Of a stretch of DNA of 10,612 nt, positions 4,657 to 10,518 are shown in pieces. Numbering within the stretch: position 1 is the first letter of the stretch; each line of letters opens with the position of its first letter. The stretch spans positions 1 to 10,612 of the forward strand of contig CATPCN010000257.1 of assembly GCA_955652855.1 (NCBI GenBank), in the 5' to 3' direction. Source of the stretch: an uncultured Chthoniobacterales bacterium (lineage in GTDB: Bacteria; Verrucomicrobiota; Verrucomicrobiae; Chthoniobacterales; UBA10450). Under the pieces are notes generated by a model, which was not told the DNA's origin, did no database searches, and saw only the letters and a program-made list of their open reading frames with translations. The position numbers and the translations under genes are program-made.

Positions 4657-5037
4657 ATGAGCCGACTAGCCGACTATGAACCTCTACCATCCATGACATC
4701 CTGGCCTAACCGACGTCCGACATTAGTGGCCCCGCGCGCGTCCCCAGCCATGGCTCGCGCCCATGCCAAGATAGAAGCGCAAGCCAAACGTGCCGTCCGC
4801 CTCGCCATCAAGGATCGTGCCCGCGCCTACGCGCTTCGGCCAAGGGATCTGGATGCGATCTGCGAAGGGCTTGCACGCGCTTCGTCTAAGCTAATGGTAA
4901 AGTATCTGGCAAGCGAGATTCGCGATCCTGGACGTTATCGTTGGTTCAGCTTCGGTGGCGAAGTCCCGGCCATCAATCTGCATGGCGCGATGCTTTACGC
5001 ACGCTGGTCGCGGCGCCTATCAAATAGGAGGAAATAA
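4657..5037 (+). CDS. Unknown basic protein, first gene of rightward operon (126 aa)
   Basis: No family is recognised. The protein is rich in Arg, Ala and Lys. Its central region (about 31-85) reads as continuous basic helix (MARAHAKIEAQAKRAVRLAIKD then RPRDLDAICEGLARASSKLM), and a C-terminal segment, FGGEVPAINLHGAMLYARWSRR, looks like the conserved core of some phage orphan family. The charge suggests nucleic-acid binding. As the first gene behind the early promoter it takes the place where Cro-, CII- or antiterminator-type regulators are found in lambdoid phages, but no clear HTH is seen. The start has a strong AGGAGGAA site. It ends in a TAATG overlap with the next gene. Confidence 0.75.
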   Translation: MSRLADYEPLPSMTSWPNRRPTLVAPRASPAMARAHAKIEAQAKRAVRLAIKDRARAYALRPRDLDAICEGLARASSKLMVKYLASEIRDPGRYRWFSFGGEVPAINLHGAMLYARWSRRLSNRRK

Positions 5038-5177
5038 TGCACACTCCTTCACCAGTCGCATGTGGTCTCGGCGAAACCATCACCGGCTATGCTCTAAGCC
5101 TATTCGCCGTCTCGTCTGCAATCTTAGTCACATGTGTGCTTATCGCCATAATCTGTATGGTGTGGAGGGGAAGATAA
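5037..5177 (+). CDS. Small single-pass membrane protein (46 aa)
   Basis: 46 aa with one membrane segment covering about residues 19-41 (ALSLFAVSSAILVTCVLIAI), followed by a short positive end (VWRGR) that predicts a cytoplasmic C-terminus. AGGAGGAAATA precedes the ATG, which shares a base with the previous stop (TAATG); its own stop shares a base with the next ATG (TAATG). No family is recognised. A membrane-active early protein is plausible, such as one involved in exclusion or host takeover. Confidence 0.65.
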   Translation: MHTPSPVACGLGETITGYALSLFAVSSAILVTCVLIAIICMVWRGR

Positions 5178-5269
5178 TGGTCCTAATTCTATTCATAGGT
5201 TTCTGTATCACCATAGCTGCCGGATGCAGCCTTCTATCAATCCTGGATGGTCGCAATGACATTCGCTGA
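5177..5269 (+). CDS. Very small hydrophobic protein, possible lipoprotein (30 aa)
   Basis: 30 aa: a hydrophobic N-terminus (MVLILFIGFCITIAAGC) followed by a short polar end (SILDGRNDIR). The segment IAAGC is a weak lipobox, so it could mature to a 14-residue lipoprotein; otherwise it is a single-pass peptide. GGAGGGGAAGATA in the end of the previous gene gives a strong ribosome site, and TAATG couples the start. Its last codons overlap the next gene. Pairing with the 46-aa membrane protein is suggestive but unproven. Confidence 0.55.
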   Translation: MVLILFIGFCITIAAGCSLLSILDGRNDIR

Positions 5270-5453
5270 CGCTCTTGATGTAGTCGACAGAATGGAAAGC
5301 GACGAGCAGAAGCGTGTCCTTGAGCGTTTCCGCCAGATTGCCGCCGCCTTCACGGATGTCCGGATAGCCTTCGCGGCATGCGTTCAGGATGAGTTTGTCC
5401 GCCAACAGAGCGAGTCTCCACGAATTATAACCGGGGTCGTTATTGCGAGGTAG
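5256..5453 (+). CDS. Small unknown helical protein (65 aa)
   Basis: The protein begins MTFADALDVVDRMESDEQKR and continues as amphipathic helix (VLERFRQIAAAFTDVRIAFAACVQ), then a short polar C-terminus. No family is recognised. The ATG at 5256 has GGATGG before it; an in-frame ATG at 5247 would add three residues. The start lies inside the preceding 30-aa gene (14-base overlap) and the stop is two bases from the exonuclease start, so it is part of the same operon. A soluble accessory of the exonuclease/RecT module is possible. Confidence 0.6.
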   Translation: MTFADALDVVDRMESDEQKRVLERFRQIAAAFTDVRIAFAACVQDEFVRQQSESPRIITGVVIAR

Positions 5454-5455
5454 CT

Positions 5456-6376
5456 ATGATTGAAATCCTTACCCCCAAATCCCGCGAGGAATGGCTAGCT
5501 CTCCGCAAGGACACGATCGGCGCCAGCGAAGTCGCGGCCATCCTCGGTGTGCATCCATACATGACGCCATGGGAGTTATATTGCCGCAAACAAAATCATG
5601 GCGCCTCTCAAGAAGAAACCAAAGCCATGCGCCGTGGTCGCCTCTTGGAGGACGACTGCATAGAGATCCTGCGGGAGGAACGGCCAGAGTGGCTTATCCA
5701 GCATAATCCAATGCCTGGTGGCGAATTCTATCGCGATCGTGACGCTGGCATTTCATGCACTCCGGATGCTTATGTAAATGGCCCACAAGGCGTCGGCATT
5801 TGCCAAATCAAAACTGTCAATGAACATACATTCCGCGAGGAGTGGCACGACGGCATCCCGACCCACGTCGCCATCCAGACCATTCAGGAGGCGTTCTTGA
5901 CCGGCGCGTCGTGGGCCTGCGTTGCAGCGTTCGTTGGCATGGACCTTGAACCGCACATTATGGATGTAGAATTGCACTCTGCGATCGTCATTAAAATACG
6001 CGACGCCGTCCAAGAGTTCCTTCTCCGTGTGAGAACCAATAGACCGCCAGAGCCAGACTACGCCCGCGACGCTGACATAATCCGCGCCCGCTACGCCGAG
6101 GACGACGGTGGAGAGGTTGATCTGTCAGGAAACGAGCGGGTGGCCTACCTGTTAGACGAGCGGGATGAGTGCAAATCCCATGAAATCGATGGCCAGATCG
6201 CTGAACGTGAGCGCAAGATTATTGACGCCGAGCTGATCCACCTTCTCGGCAACGCCACGCGCGGCACCCTAGGCGATGGCCGCTATATCGAGGCCGCGAC
6301 CGTCCGCAAGAAGGAATGTGTCCATAAGGCAACGACATATCGGACCATCAAAATCAAGCAAAGGAAAGAGAAATGA
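5456..6376 (+). CDS. YqaJ-type phage exonuclease (lambda Exo family)
   Basis: 306 aa. Residues 10-165 form a YqaJ/lambda-exonuclease fold: EEWLALRKDTIGASEVAAILG, then YMTPWELY, RRGRLLEDD with Glu65, ISCTPDAYV with Asp104, and GICQIKT with Gln117-x-Lys119, the metal-binding and catalytic set of this PD-(D/E)XK group. The enzyme degrades one strand of duplex DNA from an end, giving single strands for the RecT protein encoded just downstream. Residues about 200-306 form a charged helical C-terminal region, longer than minimal YqaJ proteins. The start has GAGGT before it. The TGA overlaps the ATG of the secreted repeat protein (ATGA). Confidence 0.9.
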   Translation: MIEILTPKSREEWLALRKDTIGASEVAAILGVHPYMTPWELYCRKQNHGASQEETKAMRRGRLLEDDCIEILREERPEWLIQHNPMPGGEFYRDRDAGISCTPDAYVNGPQGVGICQIKTVNEHTFREEWHDGIPTHVAIQTIQEAFLTGASWACVAAFVGMDLEPHIMDVELHSAIVIKIRDAVQEFLLRVRTNRPPEPDYARDADIIRARYAEDDGGEVDLSGNERVAYLLDERDECKSHEIDGQIAERERKIIDAELIHLLGNATRGTLGDGRYIEAATVRKKECVHKATTYRTIKIKQRKEK

Positions 6377-6609
6377 AAGCATTCCTGCAAGGTGTCGCCG
6401 GGTCAGTTGGAGCGGCAGCTCTAATAATTTTTGGCATCCTTATGTGCCATGAAGCCCACGCCCAAACCTACCAGACATACGGCAATACAACTTACGGCTC
6501 GGACGGCTCGACCGCCCAGACGTACGGAAATACAACGTATTACCAGCCGCCTGCGAACCAGCCGCAGGTGATCTGCCAGACCTACGGCAACACCACCTAC
6601 TGCAACTAG
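6373..6609 (+). CDS. Exported QTYGNTTY-repeat protein (78 aa)
   Basis: A signal peptide fills residues 1-30: basic start, hydrophobic GAAALIIFGILMC, AHA cleavage site before Gln31. The mature 48 residues are mostly three copies of QTYGNTTY (34-41, 49-56, 69-76) with Ser, Asp and Pro spacers. Two cysteines, Cys68 and Cys77, bracket the third copy and could form a disulphide in the periplasm. I have a memory of similar Tyr/Thr/Asn repeat proteins in rhizobial genomes without known function, not checked here. The start overlaps the exonuclease stop (ATGA) with AAGGAAAGAGAA before it, and RecT follows nine bases after the stop, so it is expressed with the recombination genes. A DNA role is unlikely; cell-surface modification or exclusion is conceivable. 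Confidence 0.8.
   Translation: MKAFLQGVAGSVGAAALIIFGILMCHEAHAQTYQTYGNTTYGSDGSTAQTYGNTTYYQPPANQPQVICQTYGNTTYCN
6472..6600 (+). repeat. Three in-frame 24-bp repeats encoding QTYGNTTY
   Basis: Copies at 6472-6495, 6517-6540 and 6577-6600. They differ from each other at four to six bases, and every difference is at a third codon position without changing the amino acid. The spacers encode YGSDGSTA-type residues and a Pro-rich segment. Confidence 0.9.
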
Positions 6610-6618
6610 GAGAACGCC

Positions 6619-7362
6619 ATGAATGACATCACAACAGTCGAGGACCGCATCGCCTCCAAGATCGACACCAAGGTCGCCGGGCAGCTCATGGTATCAGATC
6701 ACGCCGGCGGCGTAAGCTTCACCAACGCCAGCGAGGTGATGGAATTCGCTAAAATGCTATCAATCTCGGGCGTAGCAGTACCAAAACATCTCCGAAATTG
6801 TCCTGGCGCATGCCTGGGCATAGTCCTGCAGGCAATCGAGTGGCGCATGTCCCCGTTTGCCGTGGCGAATAAATCCTACTCGGTCAGCGATCGGCTAGCC
6901 TATGAGGCTCAACTTATCCATGCCGTGGCCCTTCAGAGGGCGCCGATCAAAGGGAGGATTAAGTTTGAGTTTGCCGGAGACGGCCCATTGCGTTGCTGCC
7001 GCGCATGGGCACGATTAACCGACGACGATGGCGGCGAGATCGTCGATTATACTTCCCCAAAAATAGGCGAGATAAAGGTCAAGAACTCGCCACTGTGGGT
7101 CAGCGACCCAGACCAGCAGCTCACCTATTATTCCGTCCGCGCCTTGTGCCGCAGGCATTTCCCGGACGTGCTCATGGGCATCTTCGCTCCGGATGAATTC
7201 GATGCGCCGGCTCTGGCGCGTGATGTGACGCCTAAGGCGACGCTTACGGAGAAGCTGGATGCGATCGCGTCGATGCCCTACGGACCTAATGCACCAGGAA
7301 CCAGCGAGAGCGCCGCCGAAATCAACGTCCCGGAGGTTCCCACGCCTAGGGCTTCGACATGA
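6619..7362 (+). CDS. recT: RecT family single-strand annealing protein
   Basis: 247 aa. Residues about 30-195 follow the RecT pattern: EVMEFAKMLSISGVAVPKHLR, then GACLGIVLQAIEWRMSPFAVANKSY, RLAYEAQLIHAVALQRAPIKGRI, NSPLWVSDPDQQLTYYSVRALCRRHFPDVLMG and FAPDEF. The protein binds single strands made by the upstream YqaJ exonuclease and anneals them to complementary DNA, giving a two-part phage recombination system like RecE/RecT. The C-terminal 50 residues are Ala/Pro-rich and probably disordered, as is usual. TAGGAGAA gives the ribosome site, and the TGA overlaps the next ATG (ATGA). Confidence 0.9.
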   Translation: MNDITTVEDRIASKIDTKVAGQLMVSDHAGGVSFTNASEVMEFAKMLSISGVAVPKHLRNCPGACLGIVLQAIEWRMSPFAVANKSYSVSDRLAYEAQLIHAVALQRAPIKGRIKFEFAGDGPLRCCRAWARLTDDDGGEIVDYTSPKIGEIKVKNSPLWVSDPDQQLTYYSVRALCRRHFPDVLMGIFAPDEFDAPALARDVTPKATLTEKLDAIASMPYGPNAPGTSESAAEINVPEVPTPRAST

Positions 7363-7466
7363 CAAACTTTGATTCGCTCATGAACATCGCATTTGTCTGC
7401 GGCCTTGGTGTCGGCTTTCTTGTGCACATGGCGATTGCCTGGATCAAGGAGGATTATTTCACATGA
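7359..7466 (+). CDS. Small single-pass membrane protein (35 aa)
   Basis: 35 aa, beginning MTNFDSL, with a membrane segment of about residues 9-28 (NIAFVCGLGVGFLVHMAIAW) and a short charged tail (IKEDYFT). ATGA overlaps join it to RecT upstream and to the 69-aa gene downstream. Its first 13 coding bases nearly repeat the start of that downstream gene (ATGAC-A/T-AACTTTGA). No family is recognised. Confidence 0.6.
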   Translation: MTNFDSLMNIAFVCGLGVGFLVHMAIAWIKEDYFT

Positions 7467-7672
7467 CTAACTTTGAGGTAATCGCAGACCGGATTATAAG
7501 CGCAGAGGGAGTAAGCTTCGCCATTGCATGCGGACTGGATCGGGATGAAGGCCACCTTATCGTCAGAGAACGCCGAGCTGCCCTCAAGCAGGCGATCGTA
7601 GACGCGCTTTGCGACGTGTTCTCCGATGCAGTCAAGACTACGCATGAGCTCTACCGAGACGGTCTAGACTGA
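7463..7672 (+). CDS. Small unknown soluble protein (69 aa)
   Basis: The protein begins MTNFEVIADRIISAEG, with a helical, charged body (GHLIVRERRAALKQAIVDALCDVFSDAVKTTHELY). No domain is recognised. A strong AAGGAGGAT site lies in the end of the 35-aa gene, although about 9 bases from the ATG. ATGA and TGATG overlaps tie it to both neighbours. Confidence 0.65.
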   Translation: MTNFEVIADRIISAEGVSFAIACGLDRDEGHLIVRERRAALKQAIVDALCDVFSDAVKTTHELYRDGLD

Positions 7673-7851
7673 TGCCTAAGGCACGCGTCAAAGCACGCCG
7701 TAAGTGGCAGGCAGAGCTAAAGCACTCACTCCAGCGTCATGGAGGACACCAAAAGCCGCAGGCGGTCTCCGCTGGGCATCCTAGGCCAGGTCCACGAACC
7801 TTCAACATCCCGGATAAGGATCCGTACGGCATACAGGAGGAAAAGAAATGA
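7672..7851 (+). CDS. Small basic protein (59 aa)
   Basis: This ORF begins MPKARVKARRKWQAELKHSL, continues with a His/Pro/Gly-rich middle, and ends NIPDKDPYGIQEEKK. The strongly basic start suggests nucleic-acid or ribosome contact. It exactly fills the gap between the 69-aa gene (TGATG) and the protease gene (ATGA), which, with frame continuity, is the main evidence that it is real. Its last codons contain the AGGAGGAAAAG ribosome site of the protease gene. No family is recognised. Confidence 0.6.
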   Translation: MPKARVKARRKWQAELKHSLQRHGGHQKPQAVSAGHPRPGPRTFNIPDKDPYGIQEEKK

Positions 7852-8519
7852 AATTCTGGCTTCGCGTTTCTGCAATCATAATAGCCGGGTTTGCGCTCGG
7901 CTTCGCCGCAGTCGCCATTGCCACGCGCGCCCACGCCAAGCCCGCTTCCCACATTCACATCCAGACATGCTCCAGTTTTGAGACAACTGCAGATCTGCCG
8001 TCCACCACTAATGGGGACTACCACGAATGCGCCGTGATCACGATCATCGGCGATATCATGGACGCCGATGGGCAACAGTTTGTTGCTCGCACGAACGATA
8101 TAGACAAGGCTCTGGTGGTCCTATCAAGCCAAGGCGGCAGCATGGCGGCAGCGATCGTGATCGGTGAGCACATTCACAGCAAAGGTTGGAGCACATGGGT
8201 TCCGTCGGATGCCAAATGCTTCTCGGCATGCGCAAACATTTGGATTGCCGGTAAGACCAGGGGTATGGAACCGAAATCGCTTCTGCTCTGGCACGTTGCT
8301 TTCAGGAACGATGACCCGTCAAACGCCGACGGCATGGGTAACGTCCTGATGGGCGTCTACCTTGCGCACCTAGGATATAGCTACGATGATGCGCTGCGGA
8401 TGTTCGGCCATGACCCGCTTGATGTCCACACGACCTATTCCGACGAGAATGGCATCCAGGCCAGGAAGACGCTGCGCTGGAACGGGACGGAATTTGCGGA
8501 AAAGAAGGCGCACCAATGA
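7848..8519 (+). CDS. Exported ClpP-like serine protease homologue (COG3904 type)
   Basis: 223 aa. A signal peptide covers residues 1-30 (hydrophobic AIIIAGFALGFAAVAIA, cleavage after RAHA). The mature protein shows the ClpP/crotonase-like layout of predicted periplasmic proteases: VITIIGDI (about 63-70), the glycine-rich LSSQGGSMAAA (Gly96-Gly97, oxyanion region), KCFSACANIWIAG with candidate nucleophile Ser126, and LLLWHVAF with candidate His149. These match the C-x-S-A-C and following His of the COG3904 group. The C-terminal part ends in a polar segment (HTTYSDENGIQARKTLRWNG). It is expected in the periplasm or attached to the membrane. ATGA overlaps join it to the 59-aa and 72-aa genes. 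The substrate is unknown; it may process envelope proteins during infection or lysogeny. Confidence 0.8.
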   Translation: MKFWLRVSAIIIAGFALGFAAVAIATRAHAKPASHIHIQTCSSFETTADLPSTTNGDYHECAVITIIGDIMDADGQQFVARTNDIDKALVVLSSQGGSMAAAIVIGEHIHSKGWSTWVPSDAKCFSACANIWIAGKTRGMEPKSLLLWHVAFRNDDPSNADGMGNVLMGVYLAHLGYSYDDALRMFGHDPLDVHTTYSDENGIQARKTLRWNGTEFAEKKAHQ

Positions 8520-8734
8520 GCCTGATGGATCACCTGGTTGCCTATCTTGAGAGCCAGCATGGCGACGAACCGCCAGACGATACAACGATTGCGCGCGCGT
8601 TCCTGGCTGTTATCCGTGAACCGTCTCCTGGCATGGTTCGGGCAGGAACCAAAAAAGTACGCGGCGGAACAGCCGAGGACTGCGCCGCCGCTACCTGGCG
8701 AGCGATGGTAGACGAGGTGCTTAAGGAACGATAG
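8516..8734 (+). CDS. Small phage protein, last gene of rightward operon (72 aa)
   Basis: The protein has helical, acidic character: MDHLVAYLESQHGDEPPDD, then AFLAVIREPSPGMVRAGTKKV and a final TWRAMVDEVLKER. The core I/L-R-E-P-S/T-x-x-M-V-x-A-G followed by W-R-A-M-I/V-D recurs, from memory, in short alphaproteobacterial phage proteins of unknown function. It starts in an ATGA overlap with the protease gene. Its last 14 bases overlap the convergent 103-aa gene tail to tail, so the two transcripts meet here with no intergenic terminator. Confidence 0.7.
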   Translation: MSLMDHLVAYLESQHGDEPPDDTTIARAFLAVIREPSPGMVRAGTKKVRGGTAEDCAAATWRAMVDEVLKER

Positions 8735-9032
8735 CCGCCGCTATCGACGCCTTTTCGGCGTCAACACGGGCCTCGATTGCATCCAGGGCCGTCATCTGAG
8801 CGGGAGTCAAAGCCGGCACTGCCGCCTTGATCTGAGCGAATAACCCCACGATGAACGGCTTGAGCGCCGCCACAGCGGTGTCTTCCGCGTCCATCTTGGC
8901 TGTCATATCGGTGATAAACTGGTCCACAGTAGCCATGAGTCTTTCTACCTTGTTTTCGATTGAGTACAGGATGGCGGTTTGGTTGTCGAGACGGTCTAGC
9001 ACCGCCGGGTCTAGACTGATTTCAAGGCGCAT
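8721..9032 (-). CDS. Short coiled-coil protein of unknown function (103 aa)
   Basis: The first 60 residues have a heptad-like hydrophobic pattern (PAVLDRLDNQTAILYSIENKVERLMATVDQ...) that predicts a coiled coil, followed by an Ala-rich helical C-terminal half (ALTPAQMTALDAIEARVD). No signal peptide or membrane segment. TAGGAAACC before the ATG is the ribosome site, nine bases after the stop of the membrane-anchored coiled-coil gene. It is the last gene of the leftward lysis-side operon. It resembles short phage proteins with an N-terminal heptad region and may partner the coiled coil of its neighbour. Confidence 0.7.
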   Translation of the reverse strand: MRLEISLDPAVLDRLDNQTAILYSIENKVERLMATVDQFITDMTAKMDAEDTAVAALKPFIVGLFAQIKAAVPALTPAQMTALDAIEARVDAEKASIAAAIVP

Positions 9033-9041
9033 GTAGGTTTC

Positions 9042-9698
9042 CTAGAATGGCTGTGCAATAGACGCTGGCGCGCGGATTGAACCCTGATGGACCGTCTCCG
9101 ATCGTGACATAAATATCACTACTGATACGATCACCGCAATGACGCCGGTCACCGCGACCACAATCGAAACGCCGCTAGCTAGCAAGTGACCCATCCCTTC
9201 GGAGCGTCCGCCAGATTCAAAGATCCTCTTTTTCAGCTCGTCAATGTTATCCTTGAGTGAATCAAGCTGCTTCGAGAAGCCCTGCTTCATTTCGCTCATG
9301 ACAGCGCCGACGCCAGTCTCAATCTTGGCAACAACCTTATCGGACGCCGCCATAGCGGCATTCAGCGCGGTCTCCGAGCCAGCCAGACGGGTCTGCACGA
9401 CCCTATCCAGCGACGCAGTCTTATCCTCCGAGCTATGAATCTTTTCCTCTATGGAAACAATAGCGGTGTTCAGTGCGTGTTGAAATCCTGCGAACTGCGA
9501 TAACGTGAGCGCTGCATTCCCGCTGATGCTCTGCTCTAGGAGCGTTTGAAGCGTGTCAACCCAATTCTTCACCTCCGCGCGTAACCCGGCAAGTTCCGCG
9601 CGCAGCAGCTTGTTCGACTCCGCAAGCCGCTCGTTTGCAACAACCGACGGATCTGGGTTCGGGATATTGGATGGCAGCGTGTGAAGCGGATCCGCCAT
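9042..9698 (-). CDS. Tail-anchored coiled-coil membrane protein (218 aa)
   Basis: A Pro-rich start (MADPLHTLPSNIPNPDPS), long helices with heptad spacing (about 20-165: ANERLAESNKLLRAELAGL, later EMKQGFSKQLDSLKDNIDEL), then one membrane segment at about 172-197 (ASGVSIVVAVTGVIAVIVSVVIF) and a short tail. The ATG at 9698 shares a base with the stop of the upstream two-TM gene (TAATG) and lacks a ribosome site of its own, so translation depends on coupling; a frame from 9794 would lie inside that gene. No family is recognised. It could be an envelope-spanning lysis accessory or a virion-side protein; the lysozyme and holin candidate nearby favour lysis. Confidence 0.7.
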   Translation of the reverse strand: MADPLHTLPSNIPNPDPSVVANERLAESNKLLRAELAGLRAEVKNWVDTLQTLLEQSISGNAALTLSQFAGFQHALNTAIVSIEEKIHSSEDKTASLDRVVQTRLAGSETALNAAMAASDKVVAKIETGVGAVMSEMKQGFSKQLDSLKDNIDELKKRIFESGGRSEGMGHLLASGVSIVVAVTGVIAVIVSVVIFMSRSETVHQGSIRAPASIAQPF

Positions 9699-9946
9699 TA
9701 TCGACTGTGCAGCCCAAGACGAGGCGCTGCTCCTATCAGGCAGCTGATTAGATCGAAGCAGATGTAAATCACGAAAATGGCCACCACCGCCCACATGACG
9801 ATGTTAAGGACCTGCATGATGACGTTCCCGGCCCAGCCTAGCTGAGGGAGAACCAGGGCGATTAGAATCCTAATTATCGCAACAACTGCGACGACAACGA
9901 CGCCCCAAATTAGAAGCTGTTCAACCCATTCGATATTAAAACACAT
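9698..9946 (-). CDS. Two-TM protein, holin candidate (82 aa)
   Basis: 82 aa, almost entirely hydrophobic: TM1 about residues 12-34 (LIWGVVVVAVVAIIRILIALV), a short turn (PQLGWAGN), TM2 about 45-70 (VLNIVMWAVVAIFVIYICFDLI). Size, two membrane segments and position two genes after a lysozyme fit a class II holin that opens the inner membrane at lysis. No sequence family is recognised, so the call rests on topology and context. The ATG at 9946 has AAGGT before it, reaching into the end of the upstream gene. Its stop is fused to the next start (TAATG). Confidence 0.6.
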   Translation of the reverse strand: MCFNIEWVEQLLIWGVVVVAVVAIIRILIALVLPQLGWAGNVIMQVLNIVMWAVVAIFVIYICFDLISCLIGAAPRLGLHSR

Positions 9947-9950
9947 GACG

Positions 9951-10151
9951 TTACACCTTTTTCTTTGCGTCGTGACGCTGCTCGATCTGATAGCCGGCCG
10001 CAAACAGATCTTCTTGCAGTTTCCCGCAAATGGCCGGAATGTACGGTTGCGCGTACGATAGCGCCAGTGCCGAAATGTCGCTAATCCCCCTCATAATGGA
10101 TTTCTCCATTACAGCCCTAACTTTTGCGTGATCAGCGCCTTCGTTTGCCAT
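9951..10151 (-). CDS. Small unknown protein of the lysis region (66 aa)
   Basis: The protein includes GISDISALALSYAQPYIPAICG and a polar C-terminus rich in Lys (HDAKKKV). No family is recognised. The start is uncertain. ATG 10151 (used here) overlaps the lysozyme gene by 20 bases and has GGGA upstream; ATG 10109 has a better-placed AGGG, would begin after the lysozyme stop and give 52 residues; ATG 10166 gives 71. It lies between lysozyme and the holin candidate. Confidence 0.55.
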   Translation of the reverse strand: MANEGADHAKVRAVMEKSIMRGISDISALALSYAQPYIPAICGKLQEDLFAAGYQIEQRHDAKKKV

Positions 10152-10518
10152 GCCTGAATTTCCCATGTGATTGTGGGCGTCCCAATGCTATCCGATATGT
10201 CGACCACTGCGGCCCGTCTCCACGCTCGAGGTGCCATAGGGCGAAATCCACTTGAGCCTGCCATGACGCGCTATCCCAAGCGTGCTTTCCGGTCGTATGC
10301 GTAAACACATCCCCTAGTCCGCCATGCGGGAAACGCCGTGAATGGCCACCATAATGGAGCTGGAACGGCCCAAAGCTTGATTTATCATCGCCAACCATGT
10401 TCCTTCCAGAGCCAGTTTCGAGCTGCGCAATCCTCACCGCGAGGTTTGGATTAACGCCGTAATGCGGCGCACGAGCACGAATATAGCCTTCCAACGTCCC
10501 CCAGGTCGGCCAGGTCAT
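10132..10518 (-). CDS. Phage lysozyme / lytic transglycosylase-like endolysin
   Basis: 128 aa. The fold is the SLT/lysozyme-like type: APHYGVNPNLAVRIAQLETGSG puts the catalytic Glu at residue 34, followed by VGDDKSSFGPFQLHYGG (FGPFQ at about 49-53), GLGDVFTHTTG and a final helix (WQAQVDFALWHLERG). It would cleave peptidoglycan glycan strands at lysis. No signal peptide is present, so it needs a holin to reach the wall, or it acts within the virion. The C-terminus ends in an unusual Arg/His/Lys tail (SHGKFRHGKRRR) and overlaps the next gene. The ATG overlaps the upstream TGA (ATGA) and AAGGTGAAGAA precedes it. Confidence 0.8.
   Translation of the reverse strand: MTWPTWGTLEGYIRARAPHYGVNPNLAVRIAQLETGSGRNMVGDDKSSFGPFQLHYGGHSRRFPHGGLGDVFTHTTGKHAWDSASWQAQVDFALWHLERGDGPQWSTYRIALGRPQSHGKFRHGKRRR

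Noticed and set aside
8746..8762. GACGCC-TTTTC-GGCGTC hairpin just past the end of the rightward operon
   Set aside because: A six-bp stem without a T tract, inside the coding end of the convergent gene; too weak to call a terminator, although it is the only stem seen near the meeting point.
7661..9020. Exact 13-bp repeat GGTCTAGACTGAT at 7661-7673 and 9008-9020
   Set aside because: About one such match is expected by chance in a window of this length, and the contexts are unrelated.
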